Positions 45,800 to 57,466 of a stretch of 64,000 bases of DNA are shown here, piece by piece. Positions within the stretch are counted from its first letter, which is position 1. Every line of letters begins with the position of its first letter. Position numbers and translations under genes: made by a program. Source of the DNA: Bos javanicus (lineage: Eukaryota > Chordata > Mammalia > Artiodactyla > Bovidae); contig NC_083884.1 in assembly GCF_032452875.1 (NCBI RefSeq), positions 23,081,501 through 23,145,500 of the forward strand, read 5' to 3'. The notes beneath the pieces are model-generated. The model did no database searches and was not told the origin of the DNA. It saw nothing but the letters and a program-made list of their open reading frames with translations.

Positions 45800-46852
45800 C
45801 AGTTCAGTTCAGTCACTCAGTCGTGTCTGACTCTTTGAGACCCCATGAATCGCAGCACGCCAGGTCTCCCTGTCCATCACCAACTCCCGGAGTTCCCTCA
45901 AACTCACGTCCATTGAGTCAGTGATGCCACCCAGCCATCTCATCCTCTGTCGTCCCCTTCTCCTCCTGCCTGCAATCCCTCCTAGCATCAGAGTCTTTTC
46001 CAATGAGTCACCTCTTCGCATGAGGTGGCCAAAGTACTGGAGTTTCAGCTTTAACATCATTGCTTCCAAAGAACACCCAGGACTGATCTCCTTTAGAATG
46101 GATTGGTTGGATCTCCTTGCAGTCCAAGGAACTCTCAAGAGTCTTCTCCAACACCACAGTTCAAAAGCATCAATTCTTCGGTGCTCAGCTTTCTTCACAG
46201 TCCAACTCTCGCATCCATACATGACCACTGGAAAAACCATAGCTTTGACGAGAAGGACCTTTGTTGACAAAGTAATGTCTCTGCTTTTCAATATGCTATC
46301 TAGGTTGGTCATAACTTTTCTCCAAGGAGTAAGCGTCTTTTAATTTCATGTCTGCAATCACCATCTGCAGTGGTTTTGGAGCCCAGAAAAATAAAGTCTG
46401 ACACTGTTTCCACTGTTTCCCCATCTATTTCCCATGTAGTGATGGGACCAGATGCCATGATCTTTGTTTTCTGAATGTTGAGCTTTAAGCCAACATTTTC
46501 ACTATCCTTTTTCACTTTCATCAAGAGACTTTCTAGTTCCTCTTCACTTTCTGCCATAAGGGTGGTGTCATCTGCATATCTGAAGTTATTGATATTTCTC
46601 CTGGCAATCTTGATTCCATCTTGTGCTTCTTCCAGCCCAGCGTTTCTCATGATGTACTCTGCATGTAAGTTAAATAAGCAGGGTGACAATATACAGCCTT
46701 GACATACTCCTTTTCCTGTTTGGAACCAGTCTGTTGTTCAATGTCCAGTTCTAACTGTTGCCTTCTGACCTGCATACAGATTTCTCAAGAGGCAGGTCAG
46801 GTGATCTGGTATTCCCATCTCTTTCAGAGTTTTCCACAGTTTATTGTGACCT
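45800..46852 (-). mobile_element. BovB LINE, 5'-truncated (about 1.05 kb)
   Basis: Minus strand from a CAGTT tail to the RT region, ending at 'cagtttattgtgacc' (the 'VDHNKL' codons). A probable imperfect TSD is 'taccattacat' at the left versus 'taacactacat' at the right (about 46850-46862). Confidence 0.94.
45809..46689 (-). pseudogene. BovB RT/C-terminal frames (one frameshift)
   Basis: Two overlapping minus-strand frames cover 293 codons. 46309-46689 starts just after the '..QGCI' motif ('MSPCLFNLHAEYIMRNAGLE') and includes an intact 'YADD' box. 45809-46312 is the C-terminal region ending at the natural stop ('HGVSKSQTRLSD'). They are offset by a small deletion near 46315 ('LLLGEKL' versus 'LLLGRKVM'). 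This is the best preserved RT C-terminal half in the window after the 4869-6068 segment. Confidence 0.9.
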
Positions 46853-47692
46853 AACACTACATATTTCTTTGATTTCCCCTCCAACCTGTGAGTTTCATAA
46901 GAGATTTTTGTCTGCTCTATTCACTATTGCATCTTAGTCTCTAGAAGAGTTTCAGCTATAAATGTATAAAAAAAAAAAATCTGGTGAATGAATGAATGAG
47001 AAGAATACTAGTTTCCAAGAAATTATTTTATTTACCTTTTTACATCCAAAGATGTATTTATTCAACCCTTCCCTTTGTATGATAAAAGTTTTCTCTTGGT
47101 ACAAGACAAAAATCAATAAATACTAAAGCAATTCAGTGCTGTTTTGCCTCCACCTTGAACATTATGCAAATTTGTAGGTCAAAGAGTAAAGTTTGCTTCT
47201 ATTCCTGGAAGATTGAAACTCACTCCAAATTTTTTCACATATAATATGTTGTTCAAATAAAATTCATTGCATTTAGTTATTTTCTAAGTAGTAACATGAA
47301 ATGCATAATGCTAGAGTTGGCTTAATTTCAACATATTAGTTTTACTTTAATAACCCAGAAAATTAAGCAAACATTTTTCTTGAGGCTTAAAATAGGAAGC
47401 TGAATTTATATATTTATGGGAATTATTAACTTTAATAATACCTGGTTATTTAGAGATTTGGGAAAATAAAGATTTGTATTTTGACAGGCATCTCATTTCA
47501 AAATCGTTAAAAAATACTATGATTTTTGTCATTAACCATTTATCAATACTAAATTAGATTTTGAATTGTTTTAATTTTATACTAGGCCTAGTGAAAATTT
47601 TAAATTCCTATGTAAATTCTTATTTAGGATATATAAATTATGTTATTTTTATTATATAGTTAAGAAAGTCTGTTCAAGCTCAATCTTCTTGT
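46853..47692. other. AT-rich DNA, nothing recognised
   Basis: No gene; an A-run lies at 46969-46979. Confidence 0.5.
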
Positions 47693-47712
47693 GCTTGCTT
47701 ATAAGTGTTAGT

Positions 47713-47924
47713 CAGTAAGTGTTAGTCATTCAGTCATGCCCGACTCTTTGCCACCCCTTGGACTGCAGCCCACCAGGCTCCTCTGTCCATGAGATTTTCC
47801 TGGCAAGGATACTGGAGTGGGTTGCCATTTCCTTCCCCAGGGGATCTTTCCAACCCAGGGATCGAACTTGGGTGTCCTGCAATGCAGGCAAATTCTTTAC
47901 TGACTGAGCTACAAGGGAAGCCCT
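47713..47924 (-). mobile_element. Bov-tA SINE with TSD
   Basis: Full-length minus-strand copy; direct repeat gcttgcttata at 47693-47703 and 47926-47936. Confidence 0.94.
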
Positions 47925-47954
47925 GGCTTGCTTATAGTGAAAGGAAAGGAAAGG

Positions 47955-48152
47955 GAAGTCACTCAGTTGTGCCTGACTCTTTGTGACCCCATGGACTGTC
48001 ACCTACCAGCCTCCTCCATCCATAGGATTTTCCTGGCAATAGTACTGGAGTGGATTGCCATTTCCTTCTCCAGCAGATCTTCCCAATCCAGGGATGGAAC
48101 CCAGGTCTCCCGCATTGTAGACAGACGCTTTACCATCTGAACCACCAGGGAG
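47955..48152 (-). mobile_element. Bov-tA SINE
   Basis: A second full-length copy only about 30 bp from the previous one and in the same orientation. It is preceded by a GGAAA-rich variant of the tail region. Confidence 0.93.
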
Positions 48153-48244
48153 TGACATATTAAAGCAATTAAGGTAATTTTGCATGGTTCTAATGTACAA
48201 AAATAATTCTAACAAGACTTGTAGCTTAAGTTTACTTCACTTAT

Positions 48245-48640
48245 GCTTTTTTTTCCCATTTATCAAATATTTATTTAACTCCATTATGTGTCAAACAGTA
48301 TCTTAGACACTAGTAATTCAGCAAGTAGATTTATACTCTCATAAGAAAATAAATATAATAAACAAATGATATTTGGCCATTATGAGTGGTATGAAATAAA
48401 CCGAATGAAGTGATACTGGCTGCACTTCAGTATTAAGCAGATTTAATAGATGAGAATCAGAAGACCATTGAAAGGTTATTTAGATATCTTGGAAGAGAAC
48501 TACAATTATAGACAATAGCAAATTCAAAATGTTTCATATGGAAAAAGGGCAAAGGAAGAAAGAATTCAGCTCTTTGTAAGGACAGAAAGAACAGTGAGGT
48601 TGGAGAGGATAATTCAAGCAGGAGGATGGTAAGTGATGTG
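48245..48640 (-). mobile_element. L2 LINE remnant
   Basis: The antisense L2 3' end 'tatcaaatatttatttaact' is followed by 'gtgtcaaacagtatcttaga', 'ctcataagaaaataaata' and a GA-rich segment in L2 order. Confidence 0.6.
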
Positions 48641-48678
48641 GGAGAGAGGAGTGGAGACAAGCTCTGCTAAAGCATGAT

Positions 48679-48938
48679 GCTGCTGCTAAGTCATTTCAGT
48701 CGTGTCTGACTCTGTGAGACCCCATACACGGCAGCCCACCAGGCTCCCCCATCCCTGGGATTCTCTAGGCAAGAACACTGGAGTGGGTTGCCATTTCCTT
48801 CTCCAATGTATGAAAGTGGAAAGTGAAAGTGAAGTCGCTCAGTTGTATCCAACTCCTAGCGACCCCATGGACGGCAGCCTACCAGGCTGCTCCATCCATG
48901 GGATTTTCCAGGCAAGAGTACTGGAGTGGGCTGCCATT
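48679..48938 (-). mobile_element. Bov-A2 SINE
   Basis: Minus-strand dimer with a short GCT tail at the left; the linker near 48812-48836 is intact. The right end lacks the usual 'gccttctcc', so it is slightly 5'-truncated. Confidence 0.94.
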
Positions 48939-49591
48939 GTGAGCACTGTCTAAATAAGATATCTGTGGGCAACAAGTAACTTCTTGTCCCTGATGTCACT
49001 CTGTGTCACTTCCATAATCAATATATCACTTTGATATTTTCTGTTTATTACTATATGTTGACTTTTATTTGTGACTGACTTCATACAAGTATACACCATA
49101 TGTATATGTACTACATAATATATGCTATATAAATATAACATGTAGATAAGTATGAACGTATATCATTTGATTTCAAGAGATTTACAAAAAAGGTTTTCCA
49201 TATCTCAGAAAAATAATGCCCTTCACTAAATGAATTGCAACACTGGCTGTGGTTTTACATATTTCATTGCCTGAATTTCTGAGGGGCTGTGTATTAGTGG
49301 ACTGTAAATGGCAATCCACACAAAGCTGTCTGTGTAAGAAAACAAAGATTCAGAGGTGGATAGAAGTCAGTTATGGAAAGAACTGAATTAGTGAGCACCT
49401 CTCGCTTACCTTCCACCTGCCCCATCATTTTCTTGGAATTGGCTTTGAAAGTAGGGAGGATACATGTGTCCTTCAGAATTCAAAGTTTTATCTAGAGGGG
49501 GGAAAGAAAAAACTGCTGCCTATTTCTTCTCAAATAGAAATATTTGTAGATGAAGGCTTACTGAAATGTCCAATATCCAACACACTGACAT
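48939..49591. other. Unannotated DNA
   Basis: No gene or named repeat recognised. Confidence 0.5.
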
Positions 49592-49795
49592 TGACATTGA
49601 AGTCTCTCAGTCGTGTCCGATTCTTTGCGACCCCATGGGCTATAGCCTACCAGGCTCCTCCGTCCATGGAATTTTACAGGCAAGAGTCCTGGAGTTGGTT
49701 TCTATTTCCTTCTGCAGGAGATCTTCCCAACCCAGGGATCGAACCCGGGTCTCCTGCATTGTAGGCAGATGCTTTACCATCTGAGCCACACAGAC
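49592..49795 (-). mobile_element. Bov-tA SINE
   Basis: Full-length minus-strand copy with an intact B-box-like segment ('gggatcgaacccgggtctcc'). Confidence 0.93.
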
Positions 49796-50968
49796 CAAAT
49801 GGTAACCACAGCCACCAAAGGAAAGTCTTCCCTTCCTGAGACTCTTCGAAGGAGCCTGGTAGTCAGTGATGGACAGAGACAGCAGCAGTATATGCAGCAG
49901 GGGAGTGGTCAGTTGGGCGTTGGTATGACACAAGTGAGATGTAAAGGGACACAAGACTGCGGCTTGAAATCTTCAGCAATAATGAACCTGCTGCAGGAGG
50001 GTACTGTAGAACACCAAGTGTGTTACTGCGCACAGACCTCAGTGTCAACACCATCTGATTATTTCTAAATCAGGCTGAGACCACAGGCTGGCACTGCCCT
50101 AATTATCTTAAGGAGACCTAAATCATGTAATCAGACTCTTCGTTTTGGTACCTACTGCCAGGCAGAGTCACACCCTTTTGAAAAGATCCAAGATAGGTGA
50201 CTGGTTTAAGAGGAAGCTAACTATATTTGAAGAAAAACCTTGATGTTGAAATAATTGGGCAACTAAAACATTTGACAGCAACTGTAAGTTTAATACAAGG
50301 TTAGGCTTTGCAGTCACTGGCCTGGACTGAGAAAGCCTGTTTTTCTCCAGAAGCAGGCCCCAAGACTAAATTCAGTGGAAGGAATTTATCTGAGAGGTGA
50401 AAAAGCAATAGGGAAGGGAGAAGGCTACTTTATCCAGCCAGCTGCCAGTGGGGACCACTGGAGTCCAATCTCACTGGAAACACTCCTGGAGACAGTGAAG
50501 AAACACAGATCAGAATTATTTCATCCAATGGGTTAAAAAGCTGGGGTTTTCACACACCAACCCTAATGGTTCCGTCTGAGTGTGTGGGGGAGATGTTAAA
50601 TCTGTAACATGCATTGCTGCATAGGTGTTAAGGTGGGATCTAGAGGCAAGGGAGCACAGATGCAAAACAATACTGCTGACATTTGGAAATTAGGCTAGTG
50701 TGCACTGGAGTGCTGAGGCTGTGGGTGAGGTGCTGCCAGCATATTTTGCACAGGATCTAGCAAAGGATAAGATGACTGCATCAGGAAAGTGCAGGTTGGT
50801 CCAATACCAAGAATGACATATGTAACTATGAAAATAAAATAATTTTGAGTTTGCACATTTTTAATTGTAACTGCCTAATCATACTTGTTGTGCATGTTAT
50901 TATGACTAATTAGATTCTAGTTCTAAGTGGGAAATGCAGAAGCTATGGTTTATAGTGAACCAAATTTG
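49796..50968. other. Unannotated, less AT-rich DNA
   Basis: GC content is higher than average for the window. Frames of 63-104 codons (49640-50068, both strands) overlap the SINE edge and show no domain. No splice or promoter context is obvious. Confidence 0.4.
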
Positions 50969-51170
50969 TGTTTCCCCAGTGGCTCAGAGGTAAAAGAATC
51001 TGCCTGTCAACCAGGAGACATGGGTTCGAACCCTGGGTCAGGAAGATTCCCTGGAGAAGGAAATGGCAACCCACTCCAGTATTCTTGCTTGGGAAATCCC
51101 ATGGAGAGAGAAGCCTGGTAGGCTACAGTCCATGGGGTGGCAAAGAGTCATACATGACTGAGAAACTGAG
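50969..51170 (+). mobile_element. Bov-tA SINE
   Basis: Plus-strand full-length copy ('tttccccagtggctcagagg' to 'catacatgactgag'). Confidence 0.93.
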
Positions 51171-51189
51171 AAAAGGTGGACTGGGAGAA

Positions 51190-51330
51190 ATATGTGCCAG
51201 GCATGCTACTGGACAAATTGCTTCATTTATTTTCACCGTAACCTTTAGGACCTTACTCTATCTATTTAAAAGAAAAAAAAAAAAAGAGATTCAGAAAAGC
51301 TTTCAATTTCAGTTATCTAAGAGTACGCAA
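51190..51330 (-). mobile_element. MIR SINE remnant
   Basis: 'gtgccaggcatgctactgga', 'tcatttattttcaccgtaac' and 'agagattcagaaaagc' follow the antisense MIR order; an A-run (51271-51286) interrupts it. Confidence 0.6.
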
Positions 51331-52649
51331 TAAATAACGATTCCCCATAGTGTATAATTCTGTACTTGGCATCTAGTTAATAAATAAATGCATAAGAAAA
51401 TAATCACATGGATGAGTGAAAAATGGAAAAGAGACATTTTAAAAAACAGACATTGTAATTAAGATACTTTCAATGAAGACATAATTTTTAAATATTCTCA
51501 CATATGTATAATAACATTAAGTTCCCCAGGCCATACTGATTTAAGATGTTACATTTTAACCCTATTTGTATCCAAATATAATGCTGACTAGAATATCCTG
51601 TTCTCAAGAAAATTTCCTCATTTGGGGGATTTTTTATTTTAATATCTTCATACTGCTCAGTGGAAATGTATTTCTCTTCAGTGCAAGCAAAACTTTATGT
51701 CTCCTTGAATACCAGCCCCATGTGGCACCTTCATCTCTAGTTCCATTAAGCAGGAAAATTCTGCTCCAGGATATCAGTTTGTCATGTACCAAACATGAAA
51801 ATAAGATGAAGGAAATCCAGTTGTCTGGATGAAAGGAGTGTATTTACTATTTTCATCCCATATTTTTCTGGACTTGGCTGTCTCTTTTTTCTCGCATTCT
51901 TATATTGTTTTCTCCTTGACTATTTAATAGAAGATCATATTTTGAACATAGACTGCCTTTTTGTGTTGATTTTTTTCATAATTCTTCCATTATATATTTT
52001 CAAAACTTTATAGTGTAAGAGCATGGAGGAAGAATTATTATCCTATGTTTGGTAATATCTACATCTCAGAAATTTGACCAAAGCATGTGATAAGGCAAAA
52101 TTTCAGATAATTAAATGATAATAAAATAATATTATTAATAATTTCAAGTATATACTGTATACTATGTGTTTATACACAAACTAGCTGATATCATCTTTTA
52201 ATAACTCCATAATTTGGTGTTATTGTTTTATGTTCAGAATACATTTTATTTAATTTTTTGGAAGCAAACCTGAATATCCTTAATGATAAAAGGTAGAATT
52301 AACAAAGAAGATAGACATCATGAACGATTAGATGCCTTAACAACAAAGAAACTAAGATACATAAAGCAAAAATCAGAAGAAATATAAGGTAAAGAAAAAA
52401 TGTATGATCATATTGGAACATATTAACATTTCTCTGAGAATATTTTATCAAGTGTAAAAAAATAACAATAGGAGCATCTTGAATGATGTCACTAATAACT
52501 TAAATATATTTATATCTGATTTATATTAATCATATTCTGCACAAATACATTTAAAATTTTATATCACATACATTGTTCTTAGATGTCCATAGGATGCTTA
52601 GAAAAAGGGGCAAAAAGATAAACATTACTAAATCTCAAAATATAGAATT
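51331..52649. other. AT-rich DNA, nothing recognised
   Basis: 1.3 kb with no gene; an 88-codon frame at 51566-51832 has no domain. Confidence 0.5.
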
Positions 52650-52810
52650 CTTTTTTGTGTGTGTGATTCAGTTATACATATACACATAAGTTATTTTTTA
52701 AATTATTTTCCATCATAGGTTATCACAAGATATTGACTATAGTTCCCTGTGCTATATAGTAAATTTTATTGATTGTTGCAAATCTATTTTTTTTTAATTA
52801 GAAATATAGC
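52650..52810 (-). mobile_element. L1 3'UTR fragment
   Basis: 'ttccatcataggttatcaca' then 'actatagttccctgtgctat' are classic antisense artiodactyl L1 3'UTR. Confidence 0.8.
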
Positions 52811-52900
52811 ATTTTATTCATACTGAGTCAAACAAGTAGAATCAAACAAAAATTGTTTAGATAGCCAAAATTCATGTTTTCTAATATATGTATATTATAT

Positions 52901-54330
52901 ACCCCTCGTCCAAGGTAAGGAGCAATGGCTGCGCTTTGCTGGAGCATCCATGAAGAGATACCCCATGTCCAAGGTAAGAGAAACCCAAGTAAGACAGTAG
53001 GTGTTGCAAGAGGGTATCAGAGGGCAGGCACACTGAAACCATAATCACAGAAAACTAGTCAATCTAATCACAGTAGGACCACAGCCTTGTCTAACTCAAT
53101 GAAACTAAGCCATGCCCGTGGGGCCACCCAAGAGGAGCGGGTCATGGGAGAGATCTGACAGAATGTGGTCCACTGGAGAAGGGAATGGCAAACCACTTCA
53201 GTATTCTTGCCTTGAGAACCCCATGAACAGTATGAAAAGGCACAATGATAGGATACTGAAAGAGGAACTCCCCAGGTTGGTAGGTGCCCAATATGCTACT
53301 GGAGATCAGTGGAGAAATAACTCCAGAAAGAATGAAGGGATGGAACCAAAGCAAAAACAATACCAGTTGTGGATGTGACTGGTGATAGAAGCAAGGTCCG
53401 ATGCTATAAAGACCAATATTGCATAGGAACCTGGAATGTTAGGTCCATGAATCAAGGCAAATTGGGAGTGGTCAAACAGGAGATGGCAAGAGGGAACGTT
53501 GACATTCTAGGAATCAGCAAACTAAAATGGACTGGAATGGGTGAACTTAACTCAGATGACCATTATATCTACTACTGTGGGCAGGAATCCCTTAAAAGAA
53601 ACGGAGTAGCCATCATGGTCAACAAAAGAGTCCGAAATGCAGTACTTGGATGCCATCTCAAAAACGATAGAATGATCTCTATTCATTCCCAAGGCAAACC
53701 ATTCAATATCACAGTAATCCAAGTCTATGCCCCAACCAGTAATGCTGAAGAAGCTGAAGTTGAATGGTTCTATGAAGACCTACAATACCTTTTAGAACTA
53801 ACACCAGAAAAAAAGATGTCCTTTTCATTATAGAGGACTGGAATGCAAAAGTAGGAAGTCAAGAAATGCCTGGAGTAATAGGCAAATTTGGCCTTGGAAT
53901 ACAGAATGAAGCAAGGCAAAGGCTAAGATAAGGCTAGATAGAGTGCCTGATGAACTATGGAATGAGGTTCATGACATTGTACAGGAGACAGGGATCAAGA
54001 CCATCCCTGTGGAAAAGAAGTGCAAAAAAGCAAAAAGGCTGTCTGGGGCGGCCTTACAAATAGCTGTGAAAAGAAGAGAAGCAAAAAGCAAAGGAGAAAA
54101 GGAAAGATATAAGCATCTGAATGCAGAGTTCCAAAGAATAGCAAGGAGAGATAAGAAAGCCTTCCTCAGCAATCAATGCAAAGAAATAGAGGAAAACAAC
54201 AGAATGGGAAAGACTAGAGATCTCTTCAAGAAAATTAGAGATACCAAGGGAACATTTCATGCAAAGATGGGCTCGATAAAGGACAGAGATGGTATGGACC
54301 TAACAGAAGCAGAAGATATTAAGAAGAGGT
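52901..54330 (+). mobile_element. BovB LINE, near full length, 5' part
   Basis: It starts about 150 bp inside the BovB 5' end (compare with 6217-6370), then leader and endonuclease. An internal deletion of about 350 bp near 53923-53936 removes the C-terminal half of the endonuclease region relative to the copy at 6217-7837. The element is split at 54330 by a calreticulin retrocopy. A probable TSD is TA-rich: 'taatatatgtata' (from 52882) versus 'taatatatatgtata' (56633-56647). Confidence 0.94.
53369..53833 (+). pseudogene. BovB APE-type endonuclease, N-terminal remnant (154 codons)
   Basis: The APE-like endonuclease of RTE elements nicks the target DNA. Visible motifs: 'TWNVRSMNQGK' (catalytic Asn of the first block), then 'ILGISKLKWTGMGE', where the family has Glu in 'ISELKWTG', so the metal-binding Glu is changed to Lys (GAA to AAA). 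'IQVYAPTSNAEEAE' follows. The frame shifts within an A-run just before the 'GDWN' block ('ltpekkMSFSL' then stop), which becomes out of frame. Together with the downstream 350-bp deletion, the endonuclease is inactive. Confidence 0.9.
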
Positions 54331-54332
54331 GA
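53943..54332 (+). pseudogene. BovB linker between endonuclease and RT (129 codons)
   Basis: The frame resumes after the deletion ('VPDELWNEVHDIVQETGIKT') and continues through a Lys/Arg/Glu-rich helical linker to 'DGMDLTEAEDIKKR'. It is cut by the retrocopy insertion, which introduces an immediate TGA. The same protein segment continues at 55030 with 'WQEYTEELYKKDL'. Confidence 0.9.
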
Positions 54333-55029
54333 TGACAAGGATGAGGATGAGGAGGATGAAGATGAGAAGGAAGAGGAGGAGGAAGAAGACGCTGCCACTG
54401 GCCAGGCCAAGGATGAGCTGTAGGGGCCACCTCTGTTTCCAGGGCTGGACTGAGGCCTGAGCACCTGTGCCGCAGAGCTGGCTACGCCAAATAATGTCTC
54501 TATGAGACTGGAAAACTTTCATTTCTTTTCCAGGCAGGTTCAAATTTGGGGTGGATTTTGTTTTTGGCTACCCCCTCCCCTACTTTTTTAACTTTTTTTT
54601 TTTTTTTTTTTTACTGGCATTTGTCTCTGATTCTCTTCAGCCCTCACCCCTGGCCTTCATCTGTCTTGATTGACATCTTTGCTTTCTTCTGTCCCCTTCA
54701 CTCCAGATCCCTAAGTTCACTTCCAGCTTGGGGACTCAGGGTGGGAAGTGGTGTGGAGAAGCCCCAGGCCCAAAATTACATCTATTCTTCCTGGATCCCA
54801 GAGGGTGGGGTAGGAGAAGAGGGTGGCATCCCCAGTCCCCCAGCACTGAGGAAGAATGGGGCTCCTAAGGCCTTAGCTCTGATCCCTTCCCCTTTCTCCC
54901 TACCCCCAGGACTGGGCCACTTCTGAGTTGGGGCAGCAGGTTCTATCTCAGCTCATGCTGAGAATGTAAGATCTACAAACAAAATTTCTATTAAATTAAG
55001 TTTTGTGTCTTCAAAAAAAAAAAAAAAAA
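54331..55029 (+). pseudogene. CALR: Processed pseudogene of calreticulin, 5'-truncated
   Basis: Calreticulin is an ER-lumen calcium-binding chaperone. This copy keeps only the last 30 codons, the acidic C-domain ('DDKDEDEEDEDEKEEEEEED') followed by 'AATGQAKDEL' with the KDEL retrieval signal and TAG at 54421-54423, plus the whole 3'UTR. The 3'UTR is recognisable by 'gggctggactgaggcctgag', 'ccaaataatgtctctatgag', a T-rich tract near 54585-54612, and 'caaaatttctattaaatta' with a variant poly(A) signal. A 17-A tail lies at 55013-55029. No intron is present. It splits a BovB at the 'IKKR/WQEY' codons. No proper TSD is visible: at most 'ggt' is shared by the two junctions. It cannot make protein. 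Gene identity rests on my memory of the calreticulin C-terminus and 3'UTR; it is strong because both agree. Confidence 0.9.
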
Positions 55030-56632
55030 GGTGGCAAGAATACACAGAAGAACTGTACAAAAAAGATCTTCATGACCCAGATAATCACGATAGTGTGATC
55101 ACTCACCTAGAGCCAGACATCCTGGAATGTGAAGTTAAGTGAGCCTTAGAAAGCATCACTATGAACAAAGTTAGTGGAGGTGATGGAATTCCAGTTGAGC
55201 TATTTTAAATCCTGAAAGACGATGCTGTGAAAGTGCTGCACTCAATATGCCAGCAAATTGGGAAAACTCAGCAGTGGCCACAGGACTGGGAAAGATCAGT
55301 TTTCATTCCAATCCCAAAGAAAGGCAATGCCAAAGAATGCTCAAACTACCACACAGTTGTACTCATCTCACATGCTAGTAAAGTAATGCGCAAAATTCTC
55401 CAACCCAGGCTTCAGCAGTACATGAACCATGAACTTCCTGATGTTCAAGCTGGTTTTAGAAAAGGCAGAGGAACCAGAGATCAAATTGCCAACATCCGCT
55501 GGATCATGGAAAAAGCAAGAGAGTTCCAGTAAAGCATCTATTTCTGCTTTATTGACTATGCCAAAGCCTTTGACTGTGTGGAACACAATAAACTGTTAAA
55601 AAATTCTTCAAGAGATGGAATGCCAGACCACCTGACCTGCCTCTTGAGAAACCTATATGCAGGTCAGGAACCAACAGTTAGAACTGGACATGGAAAGACA
55701 GACTGGTTCCAAATAGGAAAAGGAGTTCGTCAAGGTTGTATATTGTCACCCTGCTTATTTAACTTATATGCAGAGTACATCATGAGAAACACTGGGCTGG
55801 AAGAAGCACAAACTGGAATCAAGGTTGCCAGGAGAAATATCAATAACCTCAGATATGCAGATGACACCACCCTTATGGCAGAAAGTGAAGAGGAACTAAA
55901 AAGCCTCTTGATGAAGGTGAAAGAGGAGAGTGAAAAAGTTGGCTTAAAGCTCAACATTCAGAAAACGAAGATCATGGCATCTGAAGTCATCACTTCATGG
56001 GAAATAGATGGGGAAACAGTGGAAACTGTCAGACTTTATTTTGGGGGGCTCCAAAATCACTGCAGATGGTGACTGCAGCCATGAAATTAAAAGACGCTTA
56101 CTCGTTGGAAGGAAAGTTATGACCTACCTAGATAGCATATTCAAAAGCAGAGACATTACTTTGCCAACAAAGGTCCATCTAGTCAAGGCTATGGTTTTTC
56201 CAGTAGTCATGTATGGATGTGAGAGTTGGACTGTGAAGAAAACTGAGTGCTGAAGAATTGATGCTTTTGAACTGTGGTGTTGGAGAAGACTCTTGAGAGT
56301 CCCTTGGACTGCAAGGAGATCCAACCAGTCCATTCTGAAGGAGATCAGCCCTGGGATTTCTTTGGAGGGAATGATGCTGAAGCTGAAACTCCAGTACTTT
56401 GGCCACCTCATGCGAAGAGCTGACTCATTGGAAAAGACTCTGATGCTGGGAGGTATTGGGGGCAGGAGGAAAATGGACGACAGAGGATGAGATGGCTGGA
56501 TGGCATCACTGACCCGATGGACGTGAGTTTGAGTGAACTCCGGGAGTTGGTGATGGACAGGGAGGCCTGCCGTGCTGCAGTTCATGGGGTTGCAAAGAGT
56601 CGGACACGATTGAGCGACTGAACTGAACTGAT
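55030..56632 (+). mobile_element. BovB LINE, near full length, 3' part
   Basis: Direct continuation of 52901-54330 after the calreticulin insertion, through RT and C-terminal regions to a GAACT-type tail. Confidence 0.95.
55227..56072 (+). pseudogene. BovB RT domain, broken frames
   Basis: 55227-55532 covers 'SVFIPIPKKGNAKECSNYHT' and 'QAGFRKGRGTRDQIANIRWI', ending at a nonsense codon after 'AREFQ'. 55578-56072 covers 'GKGVRQGCILSPCLFNLYAE' and an intact 'YADD' box ('NNLRYADDTTLMAESEEE'), then shifts frame at 'TVRLYFGGLQ', where 'SDFIFLGSK' is expected. Further frames at 56008-56253 and 56293-56490 hold the C-terminal region with a TGA and a late frameshift. The RT is inactive. Confidence 0.9.
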
Positions 56633-56647
56633 TAATATATATGTATA

Positions 56648-56974
56648 CAAAGGCTTTTCCACTATACTTGATAAAGGCTTAATAAAGAACATCAAAAATA
56701 AAAGAAAAAAAAAAACAAGAGATGGAGAATTTGGAAAACAAACTAGATGAAATAGGAGCATTGAATATGAAACAGAAAGAGTGAAATAAACTAGATAAAA
56801 GTAAAAGATCATCATATAATCCAGTTGTTTTTAAACATGACCGCTCGTTAGAAACATATCAGGAGCTCTATAGGAAAAAAAAAAAAAAAAAGCAATAGCC
56901 GGCATTTGTATTCTTTTTTAACTTCCAAGATAATTTTGATATGTATCTGGATTTTAAAAAATGATTGCAGGTTT
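56648..56974. other. AT-rich DNA with A-runs
   Basis: Nothing recognised; an A-run lies at 56875-56891. Confidence 0.5.
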
Positions 56975-57428
56975 TTCTTTTCTTTATTTTATTTTTAACC
57001 TTTACAATATTGTATTGGTTTTGCCATATATCAAAATGAATCTGCCACAGGTATACATGTGTTCCCCATCCTGAACCCTCCTCCCTCCCCATACCATCCC
57101 TCTGGGTCGTCCCAGTGCACCAGCCCCAAGCATCCAGTATCGTGCATCGAACCTGGACTGGCGACTCGTTTCATATATGATATTATACATGTTTCAATGC
57201 CATTCTCCCAAATCATTCCACCCTCTCCCTCTCCCACAGAGTCCACAGAGTCTACATCAGTGTCTTTTTTGCTGTCTGGTATACAGGGTTATTGTTACCA
57301 TCTTTCTAAATTACATATATATGCATTAGTATACTGTATTGGTGTTTTTCTTTCTGGCTTACTTCACTCTGTATAATAGGCTCCAGTTTCATCCACCTCA
57401 TAAGAACTGATTCAAATGTATTCTTTTT

Positions 57429-57466
57429 AATGGCTGAGTAATACTCCATTATATTACTCAGCCATT
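57429..57466. repeat. Inverted repeat at a BovB 5' junction
   Basis: aatggctgagtaat (57429-57442) and its exact reverse complement attactcagccatt (57453-57466) are separated by 10 nt. The second arm is not part of L1 or BovB. Confidence 0.92.

Noticed and set aside
54546..54926. 126-codon plus-strand frame
   Set aside because: It lies wholly in the calreticulin 3'UTR copy, downstream of the true stop at 54421-54423.
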